DNA from: Blastococcus sp.
GTDB lineage: Bacteria > Actinomycetota > Actinomycetes > Mycobacteriales > Geodermatophilaceae
Assembly (NCBI GenBank): GCA_025465355.1
Contig: JAODNN010000129.1
Coordinates: forward strand, 1 to 64,000
Length of the DNA stretch: 64,000 nt
Reading direction: 5' to 3'
Both the position numbers and the translations under genes were made by a program. Each line of letters opens with the position of its first letter. The stretch's first letter is position 1. Shown piece after piece: positions 9,462 through 18,240 of the stretch. Under the pieces are notes generated by a model. That model was not told where the DNA came from. It saw only the letters and a program-made list of their open reading frames with translations, and made no database searches.

Positions 9462-9698
9462 TCAGGCGCCGGCGATGAAGCCCACGCGACGCTGGTCGGG
9501 CTGGGCGATCTCCACGTAGGCGATCCGGTCAACCGGGACGACGACCCGGCGGCCTCGCTCGTCGACCAGGGTCAGGAGACCGTCCTTGGTTGTGCCGGAC
9601 ATCGCTGCCGACACCTCCTTGGCGATCTCGTCGGGGGTCTTGGGGCTGTCGATGACCAGCTCCCGGGGGGAGTGCTGGACGCCGATCTTGACTTCCAC
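9462..9698 (-). CDS. DUF3107 family protein (TB9.4-like)
   Basis: 78-residue protein starting M-E-V-K-I-G-V-Q, the standard start of the actinobacterial DUF3107 family (M. tuberculosis Rv3208A, TB9.4). It is a compact alpha/beta protein with no catalytic motif. GTG at 9698 has AGGAGG 10 nt upstream (complement of 9709-9714). The TetR regulator gene lies upstream on the same strand, as in mycobacteria. Function unknown. Confidence 0.86.
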   Translation of the reverse strand: MEVKIGVQHSPRELVIDSPKTPDEIAKEVSAAMSGTTKDGLLTLVDERGRRVVVPVDRIAYVEIAQPDQRRVGFIAGA

Positions 9699-9805
9699 GT
9701 GGGCGATGCCTCCTCGGTTCGCGACTGTCCCCAACGCTAGCCCAGCAGGACTCTCGCGGACGGGTCATGGGGATGCGCCTTCAGCGAAACGCCCCGCGTC
9801 GGTGC

Positions 9806-10456
9806 TCAGTGACCGAGGTGCTCGCCGTCGTCGACGCGCGGGAAGCCGGAGATCCCGCGCCAGGCGAGGGCGGACAGCAGCGCGACAGCCTCGTCGCGGG
9901 AGACCGTGCCCTTACGGGGCAGCCACCAGCGGGCGCTCGTCTCGGCCAGGCCGGTCAGCCCGGAGGCCAGCAGGAGGGCGCGCTCGGGGTCGGCGCCGGT
10001 GTCGGCGGCGATGACCTCCGCGATCGCCTCGACGCATACCTCGGTGCCGCGGTCGACGATCGCCCGGACGTCGGCGTCGTTGCGCAGATCGGACTCGAAG
10101 ACCAGGCGGAACGCCTCGCCCTCGGCGTCGATGAAGTCGTAGTAGGCGCCGACCGTGCCGTTGACCCGCGCCCGGTTGTCATCGGTGGTGCTCATTGCCT
10201 CACCGACCCGGTCGGCCAGTTCGGAGACGTGCTCCTCGAGAAGCGCCAGGTACAGGTCCCGCTTGCCGGGGAAGTGCTGGTAGAGCACCGGCTTGCTGAC
10301 CCCGGCGCGGTCGGCGATGTCGTCCATCGCCGCGGCGTGGAACCCCTGGGCGACGAAGACGTCCTGCGCCGCCCGGAGCAACTGGAGCCGGCGCGCACCC
10401 CGCGGAAGGCGGGACGTGCGCCGCGCGGGCTCGGTGGCGTGGCCTGGGGTCTGCAT
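9806..10456 (-). CDS. TetR-family transcriptional regulator
   Basis: 216 residues. An N-terminal helix-turn-helix (about residues 24-70) contains F-V-A-Q-G-F-H-A-A-A-M-D-D-I-A-D and S-K-P-V-L-Y-Q-H-F-P-G-K, followed by an all-helical ligand/dimerisation domain. It is divergent from an alpha/beta hydrolase gene, with 72 bp between the start codons, so that hydrolase is the most likely target besides itself. A TAACAT -10-like element lies 10 nt before the ATG. The counterpart in M. tuberculosis is Rv3208; its ligand is not evident. Confidence 0.9.
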   Translation of the reverse strand: MQTPGHATEPARRTSRLPRGARRLQLLRAAQDVFVAQGFHAAAMDDIADRAGVSKPVLYQHFPGKRDLYLALLEEHVSELADRVGEAMSTTDDNRARVNGTVGAYYDFIDAEGEAFRLVFESDLRNDADVRAIVDRGTEVCVEAIAEVIAADTGADPERALLLASGLTGLAETSARWWLPRKGTVSRDEAVALLSALAWRGISGFPRVDDGEHLGH

Positions 10457-10528
10457 GGCAACCCCGATGTTACCGGCGGGTTCGCGCATCGCATTTCCGG
10501 ACGCTCGTGGCGTATTACTTTCGAGGCG
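10457..10528. promoter_or_regulatory. Divergent promoter region, TetR gene / alpha-beta hydrolase gene
   Basis: 72-bp spacer. TAACAT on the minus strand (complement of about 10467-10472) could serve the TetR gene, and the A/T-rich TATTACTT near 10513-10520 could serve the hydrolase. A convincing TetR operator palindrome was not found by eye. Confidence 0.35.
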
Positions 10529-11575
10529 ATGACCGACGCACTCTCGAGCCCGGTTCCCGGGCCCGCACCGACCACCTTGTCCGCCGTTCCCTCCGCGACG
10601 CCGCTGCCTCCGCTGGACGCCGTCCTGCCGCCCTGGCCGGGCGAGTCCTGGCCGGTCCGGGGGGGAGAGGTCTTCGTCCGGCGCACCCCCTACGCCGGAC
10701 CGGTCGACGGGCCGGACGACGACGCGCCACGCGAACGGGCGCTGTACGTGCACGGCCTGGGAGGGGCGTCCACCAACTGGACCGATCTGGCCGGACTGCT
10801 CGCCGTCCGTTTCGACGGCTGGGCCGTCGACCTGCCCGGCTTCGGCCGCTCGCAGCCGCCGCGCGGGCGTTACTCGATCCGCGGCCATGTGCAGACGGTG
10901 ATCGAGGTGCTCGAGCGGGTCGCGGACCAGCCAGGTGAGGAGGCGGGCCGGCCGGTGCACCTGCTCGGCAACTCGCTGGGCGGTCTGGTGAGCGTGCTCG
11001 TGGCCGCCCGCCGTCCGGACCTCGTCGCGTCCCTCACGCTGATCTCCCCGGCGATGCCCGTCTACCGGGTCCCCGCGGCGTTCAGCCGCGCTCTCCTGCT
11101 CATCCTCCTTCCTGGCGTCCCGTCCCTCGCGGAGCGGCGGATGGCCGGGATCGAGCCCGAGGAGCACGTGCGCGCCATGGTGACGATGTGCTTCGGGGAC
11201 CCCGCACTGGTACCGCCGGAGCGGGTGGAACAGGCCGTCTCGGAGATGCGTGAGCGGGCCGGGCAGCCGTGGGCGGACCGTGCGCTGACCCGCAGCATGC
11301 GGGGCCTGATCACGTCCTACCTGCGTGTCGGCACCGCGAACGCCTGGCGGATGGCGCGGGGGCTGCGACCGCCGACCCTGGTGCTGTGGGGTGCGAGCGA
11401 CCGGCTGGTCGATCCACGGCTGGCGCCCCGCCTGGCCGCCGCGATCCCGAACGCCCGCCTCGCTGTCCTGGACGGGGTGGGGCACGTGGCCATGCTCGAG
11501 GCTCCCGAGACGACGGCCCGCCTGGTGCTCGGAATGGTCGAGGGCCGCGCCGCTCCGGTGCCCGCCGCGGGCTGA
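10529..11575 (+). CDS. Alpha/beta hydrolase
   Basis: 348 residues with the alpha/beta-hydrolase fold: oxyanion loop Y-V-H-G-L-G-G-A-S-T-N-W, conserved D-L-P-G-F-G-R-S, nucleophile elbow G-N-S-L-G-G-L, late Asp in G-A-S-D-R-L-V-D and His in G-V-G-H-V-A-M. The first 60 residues are Pro/Ala/Thr-rich and probably disordered. The ATG at 10529 faces the TetR gene divergently, suggesting regulation by it. Substrate unknown; an ester or lactone is typical. Confidence 0.87.
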   Translation: MTDALSSPVPGPAPTTLSAVPSATPLPPLDAVLPPWPGESWPVRGGEVFVRRTPYAGPVDGPDDDAPRERALYVHGLGGASTNWTDLAGLLAVRFDGWAVDLPGFGRSQPPRGRYSIRGHVQTVIEVLERVADQPGEEAGRPVHLLGNSLGGLVSVLVAARRPDLVASLTLISPAMPVYRVPAAFSRALLLILLPGVPSLAERRMAGIEPEEHVRAMVTMCFGDPALVPPERVEQAVSEMRERAGQPWADRALTRSMRGLITSYLRVGTANAWRMARGLRPPTLVLWGASDRLVDPRLAPRLAAAIPNARLAVLDGVGHVAMLEAPETTARLVLGMVEGRAAPVPAAG

Positions 11576-11705
11576 TCCCCGCCGGCTCTCCTGTGCACGG
11601 ACCCCCGCTGGACGTGCCGACCCGCCGGGCTGTCGCCGAGTCGCCACGGAGCGTGAGACTCTGGTCCGCTGACGCGGCAGACCGACCAGAGCAGGAGGGC
11701 GGCCA

Positions 11706-12644
11706 GTGGGAGGACGTCCGGCCGACGGCCGGCCCACCGGTGCGCGGGTGGCCGAGCGCCGTCCCGGGACGGCGGGCCGCGGTGCGCCGCCGACGGGGCC
11801 GCTCGTCGCCAGGCCCCATCTGCAGACCAGCCCGCGGCCCCGGACGACGACGGCCGATGCCAACCGGATCCGCCGCTTCGTGCACCGCTACGGCTGGCGG
11901 GCGTACGCCATTCCGCTGTTGACGATCGCGACGATCGTCACGCTCGTCGATCTCGTGACGTCCACACCTGCGGTTCCGTCCGGGGGGTCGACCGGCGCGG
12001 CGGTGGCGGCCACCTCGGCTGCGTCGCCGTCGGCGGGCCCGACCTCGTCCCTGGACGGCGATGCCGGGCCCCCCGAAACGGCGCCCGTGGTCGGCGAGGC
12101 GAGCTTCGTCCACAAGGGCACCGGGACCGTCACCGTCGTCGATGGGACCTCCGCGGTCCGCGGGACCGGCCCCCTGCGGCGCTTCGTCGTCGAGACCGAG
12201 GACGGGATCGCCGTCGACAGGGTCGCTTTCGCGCGCGCCGTGGAATCGACGCTGGCCGACCCCCGCTCATGGGGCCATGGCGGGCAGATGTCCTTCCAGC
12301 GGGTCGGCGCCGCTGCGGCCGCAGCCAGGCAGTACGACTTCAAGGTCACGCTGGTCAGCCCCGGCAGCATGGAGATCTACTGCCCCGGGGTAGGCACCGA
12401 TGGCTACACCTCCTGCCGCTACGGCGACCGGGCCGTCATCAACCTGGCCCGGTGGGCCACCGCCGTCCCCGACTACAAGGGCGACATCGCGACCTACCGG
12501 CTCTACGTGGTGAACCACGAGGTCGGCCACGCCCTCGGCCACCACCACGAGCAGTGCCCCGGTCCCGGAGAGCCCGCACCGGTCATGCAGCAGCAGACCC
12601 TCGGCCTGAAGGGCTGCGTCAAGAACGCCTGGCCCTTTCCATAA
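11706..12644 (+). CDS. DUF3152 secreted or anchored metalloprotease-like protein (Rv3207c-like)
   Basis: 312 residues: a basic Pro/Arg-rich N-terminal tail, one transmembrane segment (about residues 68-88), a low-complexity Ser/Ala/Pro linker, and an extracytoplasmic DUF3152 domain containing N-H-E-V-G-H-A-L-G-H. That HExxH motif plus a third His marks a zincin metalloprotease-like site, with cysteines in Y-C-P-G-V, S-C-R-Y and G-C-V-K that may form disulfides. GTG at 11706 has AGGAGG at 11693-11698, 7 nt upstream. The neighbour of moeZ and TetR matches Rv3207c in M. tuberculosis. The protease activity is inferred. Confidence 0.88.
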   Translation: MGGRPADGRPTGARVAERRPGTAGRGAPPTGPLVARPHLQTSPRPRTTTADANRIRRFVHRYGWRAYAIPLLTIATIVTLVDLVTSTPAVPSGGSTGAAVAATSAASPSAGPTSSLDGDAGPPETAPVVGEASFVHKGTGTVTVVDGTSAVRGTGPLRRFVVETEDGIAVDRVAFARAVESTLADPRSWGHGGQMSFQRVGAAAAAARQYDFKVTLVSPGSMEIYCPGVGTDGYTSCRYGDRAVINLARWATAVPDYKGDIATYRLYVVNHEVGHALGHHHEQCPGPGEPAPVMQQQTLGLKGCVKNAWPFP

Positions 12645-12667
12645 CGCGTGGCCCTTTCCATAACGCC
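12630..12667. repeat. 19-bp tandem duplication spanning the DUF3152 stop codon
   Basis: Two copies of a 19-bp unit beginning TGGCCCTTTCCATAACG (12630-12648 and 12649-12667, one mismatch at the last base), followed by a degenerate third part near 12668-12681. The first copy encodes the final W-P-F-P and stop. Confidence 0.8.
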
Positions 12668-12795
12668 GGCCCTATCCGTAGTCGGGCTCCGCGCCGACCA
12701 TGGGTGCGGCGGGAATCGGCGTGCGTGCCAGGCTGTTATGCGCACGAACGCCGATCCCGAAGTGGGTCGTTGTCGGATGAACTGAGGAGCAACCC

Positions 12796-13956
12796 GTGTC
12801 CCTGCCACCCCTGGTGGAGCCCGCTGCCGACCTGTCCATCGAGGAGGTCCGCCGGTACAGCCGCCACCTGATCATCCCGGACGTCGGGATGGACGGGCAG
12901 AAGCGGCTCAAGAACGCCAAGGTGCTCGCCGTCGGCGCCGGAGGCCTCGGTTCGCCGGTGCTCATGTACCTGGCCGCGGCCGGTGTCGGCACGCTGGGCA
13001 TCGTCGAGTTCGACACCGTCGACGAGTCCAACCTCCAGCGCCAGATCATCCACGGCGCCTCGGACGTCGGCCGGTCCAAGGCCGAGAGCGCGCGGGACTC
13101 CATCAAGGAGATCAACCCGCTCGTCGACGTCCGTCTGCACGAGGTGCGGCTGGACAGCTCGAACGTCGAGGAGATCTTCAGCCAGTACGACCTCATCGTC
13201 GACGGCACGGACAACTTCGCCACGCGCTACCTGGTCAACGACGCCTGCGTGCTGCTGAACAAGCCCTACGTCTGGGGCTCGATCTACCGGTTCGACGGCC
13301 AGGTCTCGGTCTTCTGGAACGAGCACGGGCCCAACTACCGCGACCTCTACCCCGTGCCCCCGCCGCCCGGGATGGTGCCCTCGTGTGCCGAGGGTGGCGT
13401 GCTCGGCGTCCTCTGCGCCACCATCGGCGCGATCCAGGCCACCGAGGCCGTCAAGCTCATCACCGGTATCGGCGAGACTCTGCTCGGCCGGCTGATGGTC
13501 TACGACGCTCTCGAGATGACCTTCCGCACGATCAAGGTGCGCAAGGACCCGGAGGGTGAGCCGATCACCGGGCTCATCGACTACGAGGCCTTCTGCGGCG
13601 TCGTCTCGGTCGAGGCCCAGGAGGCGGCGGCCGGCTCGACGATCACCGTCGACGAGCTCAAGGACATGATGGACGCTGGCAAGGACTTCGCGCTGATCGA
13701 CGTCCGCGAGCCCAACGAGTTCGAGATCGTGTCGATCCCCGGCGCGAAGCTGATACCCAAGGACGAGATCCTCTCCGGCCGGGCGCTCTCGCAGCTGCCG
13801 AACGACAAGCCGATCGTGCTGCACTGCAAGACCGGCGTCCGCTCCGCCGAGGCCCTCGCCGCCGTCAAGAACGCCGGCTTCAAGGACGCCGTCCACGTCC
13901 AGGGCGGCGTGACGGCGTGGGCCACGCGGATCGACAAGGCGCTGCCCACCTACTGA
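12796..13956 (+). CDS. moeZ: Adenylyltransferase/sulfurtransferase MoeZ
   Basis: 386 residues: an N-terminal E1-like adenylation domain (G-A-G-G-L-G-S-P near residue 50, catalytic-type Cys197 in P-S-C-A-E-G-G) and a C-terminal rhodanese domain with active-site Cys344 in H-C-K-T-G-V-R-S. It activates the C-terminal Gly of sulfur-carrier proteins (MoaD/ThiS/CysO type) as acyl-adenylates and delivers sulfur to give thiocarboxylates for molybdopterin, thiamine or cysteine synthesis. GTG at 12796 follows GAGGAG at a good distance. It lies in the same neighbourhood as M. tuberculosis moeB1/moeZ (Rv3206c). No carrier-protein gene lies in the window. Confidence 0.94.
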   Translation: MSLPPLVEPAADLSIEEVRRYSRHLIIPDVGMDGQKRLKNAKVLAVGAGGLGSPVLMYLAAAGVGTLGIVEFDTVDESNLQRQIIHGASDVGRSKAESARDSIKEINPLVDVRLHEVRLDSSNVEEIFSQYDLIVDGTDNFATRYLVNDACVLLNKPYVWGSIYRFDGQVSVFWNEHGPNYRDLYPVPPPPGMVPSCAEGGVLGVLCATIGAIQATEAVKLITGIGETLLGRLMVYDALEMTFRTIKVRKDPEGEPITGLIDYEAFCGVVSVEAQEAAAGSTITVDELKDMMDAGKDFALIDVREPNEFEIVSIPGAKLIPKDEILSGRALSQLPNDKPIVLHCKTGVRSAEALAAVKNAGFKDAVHVQGGVTAWATRIDKALPTY

Positions 13957-13985
13957 GCGGCGGGCGTCCTCCCCGCCCGAATCGG

Positions 13986-14031
13986 CCTCGCCCCTCTCAG
14001 CCCGAGCTTGCTCGGGTTGAGAGGGGCGAGG
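13986..14031 (+). terminator. Intrinsic terminator after moeZ
   Basis: 22-base arms (13986-14007 and 14010-14031) pair with one G-U pair and a very tight loop, followed by TCCTTCT. It lies 30 bp after the moeZ stop. Confidence 0.8.
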
Positions 14032-14051
14032 TCCTTCTATTGACTGGAGCC

Positions 14052-14636
14052 ATGGCTGACTTCTCACCTGTGGAGCTCCTCGAACTCTTCCAGCGCGCGC
14101 AGGCGCAGTTCACCGACCGGGTGGACGCCGTCGCCCCGGACCAGTGGGAGGACGAGGCGCTGCCCGGCTGGACCGTGGCCGACCTGGTCGCCCACCTGGT
14201 GAACGAGGCGCTCTGGGTGCCCCCGCTGCTCGCCGGTGAGCCGTTCGAGCTGGTCGACGGCCGCTTCCCCGAGGGCACGAGCGACCTGCTCGGAGACGAC
14301 CCGTTCACCGGCTGGGAATCCGCCGCCGACGACGCGCTGTCGGCCTTCGCCGAGGACGACGCCCTGATCCGCACGGTGCGCCTCTCCCGGGGCCCGACGC
14401 CGGCCACCGAGTACATCCAGGAGATGACGGCCGACCTCGTCGTCCACGCCTGGGACCTGGCGAGGGCCACCGACGGCGACACCGACCTGGACCTCGAGCT
14501 GGTCACCGCGGCCCTGGTCTTCGCGGAGCGGCTGCCCGACGACGGCGTCCCGGGGTTGTTCGACCCTCCGCTGGAGGTCTCGGACTCGGCACCGCCCCTG
14601 ATCCGGCTGCTCGCCCGGTACGGCCGCAAGGCCTGA
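14052..14636 (+). CDS. DinB-like / mycothiol-dependent maleylpyruvate isomerase-type protein
   Basis: 194 residues of the DinB/MDMPI superfamily (TIGR03086-like): D-Q-W-E-D-E-A-L-P-G-W-T-V-A-D-L-V-A-H-L near the N-terminus and T-A-D-L-V-V-H-A-W-D-L-A-R-A-T further on give the usual metal-binding His set. Relatives use mycothiol or another thiol as cofactor in isomerase or S-transferase reactions; the substrate here is unknown. ATG 14052 has GGAG just upstream. It is followed after 10 bp by the alkyltransferase-like gene, so the two may be co-transcribed. Confidence 0.82.
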   Translation: MADFSPVELLELFQRAQAQFTDRVDAVAPDQWEDEALPGWTVADLVAHLVNEALWVPPLLAGEPFELVDGRFPEGTSDLLGDDPFTGWESAADDALSAFAEDDALIRTVRLSRGPTPATEYIQEMTADLVVHAWDLARATDGDTDLDLELVTAALVFAERLPDDGVPGLFDPPLEVSDSAPPLIRLLARYGRKA

Positions 14637-14646
14637 TCATGGCGGA

Positions 14647-14940
14647 GTGACCGACGCATCTCTGGACGTCGACGAGGCGGTCTTCGACGTCGTCGAGCGG
14701 ATCCCGTTCGGCCGGGTGTGTACCTACGGCGGCATCGGCCGGCTGATCGGCATCGGCCCGCGGCGGGTCGCGCGGGCCCTCTCGGGGGGCGGCGGGGGCG
14801 CGGTGCCCTGGCATCGCGTCGTGCGGGCCGACGGGACCGTCGCCGAACCGGTGCGCGTCGAGCAACTGGCACTCCTGGCCGCGGAGGGCGTGCCGGTGCG
14901 CGGCGGCCGGATCGACCTCGCCGCCGTCCTCTGGCCCTGA
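14647..14940 (+). CDS. Alkyltransferase-like protein (ATL, MGMT family)
   Basis: 97-residue homologue of the C-terminal domain of O6-alkylguanine-DNA alkyltransferase. The helix-turn-helix portion is retained (G-R-V-C-T-Y-G-G-I; R-R-V-A-R-A-L). The alkyl-acceptor motif P-C-H-R-V reads P-W55-H-R-V, so the protein cannot accept alkyl groups. ATL proteins bind O6-alkylguanine and recruit nucleotide excision repair. It sits directly upstream of adnA-adnB, as Rv3204 lies close to Rv3202c-Rv3201c in M. tuberculosis. GTG start at 14647. Confidence 0.9.
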   Translation: MTDASLDVDEAVFDVVERIPFGRVCTYGGIGRLIGIGPRRVARALSGGGGGAVPWHRVVRADGTVAEPVRVEQLALLAAEGVPVRGGRIDLAAVLWP

Positions 14941-15039
14941 CCGATCCCTCTGACCGGAATGCCGGGGCTCCGGCGCAGTGCCTCCGACACCCGTTCCACC
15001 GGTCCCGGAACTGTCGGTGGGCCGTGCTTCCATCGGGGC

Positions 15040-18000
15040 GTGGCACAGCGGGGAGGTGACGGGGCGCCGGTCTACCGGCTCGTCGTCGGTGCGGCCGCGG
15101 AGTTCGCGCTGCCGCGGCTCGACCCGACCCAGCAGGCGGTGGTCGATCACCCCGGCGGGCCGTTGCTGGTCCTCGCCGGCCCGGGCACGGGGAAGACCAC
15201 CACGATCGTGGAGGCGGTCGCCGCGCGCATCGAGGCCGGGGTCGACCCCGAGCACGTCCTGGTCCTGACCTTCAGCCGCAAGGCGGCTGCGGAGCTGCGT
15301 GCGCGGATCACTGCCCGCGTCGCGCGCACCATCCGAGAGCCGCTGGCACGGACCTTCCACTCCTACGCCTATGGCGTGCTCCGGCGGGCTGCGCTGCTGC
15401 GCGGCGAGCCGCCGCCCCGGCTGTTGACCTCCGCCGAGCAGGACGCCGTCGTGGCCGAGCTGCTGCGCGGGGACGCCGAGGAGGACGGCGCCGTCCGCTG
15501 GCCGGCCGACCTCGTCCCCGCGCTGGGCACCGAGGGGTTCCGTGCGGAACTGCGCGAGCTCTTGCTGCGGGCCACCGAGCGGGGAGTGAGCTCTGCCCAG
15601 CTGGCCGCCTGGGGCCGGGAGTCGGGCCGCCCGCACTGGGTGCACGCGGCGGCGTTCCAGGAGCAGTACGAAGGCGTCACGGCCTTCTACACCGCCGCGC
15701 GTGGTGACTCCTCCGGCTACGACCCCGCGGAGCTCGTCCGAGCGGCGATCGCGGAGCTCGCCGGGGACGCCGAACTGCTGCGCCAGGAGCGCGCCCGCGC
15801 CCGCTGGCTGTTCGTCGACGAATACCAGGACACCGATCCGGCCCAGGTGGAGCTGCTCGAGCTCCTGGCCGGCGGGGGCGGCAACCTCGTCGCGGTGGGC
15901 GACCCCGATCAGGCCATCTACGCCTTCCGTGGCGCCGATCCGCGCGGGATCGTCGAGTTCCCCGAGCGGTTCCGGCGCACCGGCGACCTGCCGGCGGGTC
16001 GGGTGTCCCTCGGGGTGAGCCGGCGCTCCGGCGCCGAGCTGCTGGCGATCAGCCGGAAGGTGGCGGAGGGGCTGCCCGGCCCGTGGGAGCACCGCCGGCT
16101 GGCCGCGGGGGACGCCACCGACCCCGGCGAGGCAGACGTGCACGTGTTCGGCTCGGCCGCCGTCGAAGCGGCCTACCTCGCCGACGTCCTGCGCCGCGCG
16201 CACCTGCTCGACGGCGTCCCGTGGTCGCAGATGGCCGTCGTGGTCCGCTCGTCCGCGGCGCTGGGTTCGCTGCGCCGGGCCCTGGCATCGGCCGGCGTGC
16301 CGGTCGCGGTCTCCTCCGACGACCTTCCGCTCGCCGCGCAGCCGGGCGTCGCGCCGCTGCTCAGCGCGCTCACCGCCCTGCTGCCGGTGGCCGGCTCGGA
16401 TCCCGAGGCCGACGGTGCGGCCGTGCGCATGGACGAGCCGGCGGCCGAGGCGTTGCTGGCCTCACCGCTCGGCGGGGCGACCGTGCTCGACCTGCGCCGG
16501 CTGCGCCGCGCCGTCCGGATCGCCCTGGCCGCGAAGGGCATCGACGCCGCCGAGCGCGGCGCGCCGCTGGCCACCGCGCTGACCGACGAGTCCGTCCTGG
16601 CCGCGCTGCCCGAGCACGTCTCCCGGCCGGCCCGCCGCGTCGCCGACGTCCTCGACGCCGGACGGCTCGCCCTGGCGAAGGACGGCACCGCCGAGGACGT
16701 GTTGTGGGAGATGTGGCAGCGCAGTGGCCTGGCCGCCCGGTGGGCCAGGGCCAGCGCCTCGGGGGGGCCTTCCGGCGCCGTCGCCGACCGGGACCTCGAC
16801 GCCGTCGTGGCACTCTTCGACGCGGCGGCGGGCTTCGTGGACCGGCTGCCGTCGGCCGACGTCCGGGCCTTCGTCGCCCACCTGTCCGCCCAGGAACTGC
16901 CCGCCGACAGCGGCTCCGCCCGGGCCGCGGCGGGGGAGACCGTCCGGTTGCTGACGGCCCACGCGGCCAAGGGGCTGGAGTGGGACCTGGTCTGCGTCGC
17001 CGGGGTACAGGAGGGGGTCTGGCCGGACCTTCGTGAGCGGACCTCGCTGCTCGGTACCGAGGAGCTGGTCGAGCGTGCCTCCGGTATCGACGGCAGGGCC
17101 GTCGACCGGCGCACGCTCGCGCTGGCCGAGGAGCGGCGGCTGTTCTACGTCGCCTGCACCCGCGCCCGCCGCCGGCTGGTCGTGACCGCCGTCGAGGGGG
17201 CGCTGGACGGTGCCGACGCGGGGGCCACGGCCTCCCGCTTCCTGGACCTCGTCGCCCCTCCACCGGAAGACGGCCGGCCGCTCACCGAGCTGCCCCGGTC
17301 GCTGACCCTGCCGGCCCTGGTAGCGGACCTGCGCCGCGCGGTGACCGACCCGGAGACCCCGCCGGACCGGCGCGCCGCCGCCGCCTCGGTGCTGCGCCGG
17401 CTCGCCGACGACGGCGTGCCCGGTGCCGGGCCGGCCGGCTGGTGGGGCCTGGCCCCCCTGTCGGACGACGCGCCGTTGGTACCCGAGGAGGACCCGGTTC
17501 GCGTGCGGCCCTCGGCGATCGAGACCTTCCAGCGCTGCCCGCTGCGGTGGGTGCTCGGGGCGGTCGGCGCCGAGGCGTCCCCCGACGCGACCCGAACCGT
17601 GGGATCGGCGGTGCACGCCGTCGCGCAGCAGGTCGCCGAGGGCCTGCCGCCGGTGGAGGCGCCGGCCGTCCTGGCCGGTGAGCTCGACCTGCTCGACCTC
17701 GGTCCCGGCTGGTCCGACCAGCGGCAGCGGGACACCGCGCAGCAGATGCTCGACCGGTTTCTCGTCTGGCACGCCGCGAACGGACGAGAGCTGCTCGCCG
17801 CCGAGCAGGACTTCGACGTCGTCCTGGGCCGGGCGCGGATCCGCGGCCAGGTCGACCGGCTGGAGCGCGATGCCGACGGCCGGCTGGTCGTCGTCGACCT
17901 CAAGACCGGCAGGACCGCGGCCAAGAACACCGAGGAGCACGGGCAGCTGGCGGCCTACCAGGTCGCCGTCGGCGCGGGCGCCTTCGGCGACCACGGGAGC

Positions 18001-18240
18001 GTGTCCGGAGGGGCCGCCCTCCTGCAGGTGGGCACCGGCGCCAAGGCCAAGGAACAGCACCAGGAGCCGCTCCCCGCCGACGTGCCACTGGACCAGACGT
18101 GGGCAGGGGAGCTGCTGGCGACCGTCGGCGAGGGGATGGGCGCGGCGACCTTCGAGGTGCGCACCGGGTCGCACTGCCAGCGGTGCCCGGCCCGCCGCAG
18201 CTGTCCCCTCCAGGAACCCGGCCGGCAGGTGACCGGGTGA
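15040..18240 (+). CDS. adnA: AdnA-type UvrD-like helicase/nuclease subunit
   Basis: 1066 residues. The N-terminal SF1A motor has Walker A A-G-P-G-T-G-K52-T, Walker B V-D260-E-Y-Q-D-T-D, G-D-P-D-Q-A-I-Y-A-F-R-G and the late motif A-A-K-G-L-E-W-D. The C-terminal RecB-type nuclease has G-Q-V-D-R-L-E and V-D953-L-K955-T-G. Cys833, Cys1046, Cys1049 and Cys1055 form the [4Fe-4S]-staple pattern. With AdnB it forms the double-strand-break resection complex known from mycobacteria (Rv3202c/Rv3201c). GTG 15040 is preferred over an earlier ATG at 14959, whose extra 27 residues look non-coding; no strong ribosome site is seen. Confidence 0.93.
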   Translation: MAQRGGDGAPVYRLVVGAAAEFALPRLDPTQQAVVDHPGGPLLVLAGPGTGKTTTIVEAVAARIEAGVDPEHVLVLTFSRKAAAELRARITARVARTIREPLARTFHSYAYGVLRRAALLRGEPPPRLLTSAEQDAVVAELLRGDAEEDGAVRWPADLVPALGTEGFRAELRELLLRATERGVSSAQLAAWGRESGRPHWVHAAAFQEQYEGVTAFYTAARGDSSGYDPAELVRAAIAELAGDAELLRQERARARWLFVDEYQDTDPAQVELLELLAGGGGNLVAVGDPDQAIYAFRGADPRGIVEFPERFRRTGDLPAGRVSLGVSRRSGAELLAISRKVAEGLPGPWEHRRLAAGDATDPGEADVHVFGSAAVEAAYLADVLRRAHLLDGVPWSQMAVVVRSSAALGSLRRALASAGVPVAVSSDDLPLAAQPGVAPLLSALTALLPVAGSDPEADGAAVRMDEPAAEALLASPLGGATVLDLRRLRRAVRIALAAKGIDAAERGAPLATALTDESVLAALPEHVSRPARRVADVLDAGRLALAKDGTAEDVLWEMWQRSGLAARWARASASGGPSGAVADRDLDAVVALFDAAAGFVDRLPSADVRAFVAHLSAQELPADSGSARAAAGETVRLLTAHAAKGLEWDLVCVAGVQEGVWPDLRERTSLLGTEELVERASGIDGRAVDRRTLALAEERRLFYVACTRARRRLVVTAVEGALDGADAGATASRFLDLVAPPPEDGRPLTELPRSLTLPALVADLRRAVTDPETPPDRRAAAASVLRRLADDGVPGAGPAGWWGLAPLSDDAPLVPEEDPVRVRPSAIETFQRCPLRWVLGAVGAEASPDATRTVGSAVHAVAQQVAEGLPPVEAPAVLAGELDLLDLGPGWSDQRQRDTAQQMLDRFLVWHAANGRELLAAEQDFDVVLGRARIRGQVDRLERDADGRLVVVDLKTGRTAAKNTEEHGQLAAYQVAVGAGAFGDHGSVSGGAALLQVGTGAKAKEQHQEPLPADVPLDQTWAGELLATVGEGMGAATFEVRTGSHCQRCPARRSCPLQEPGRQVTG

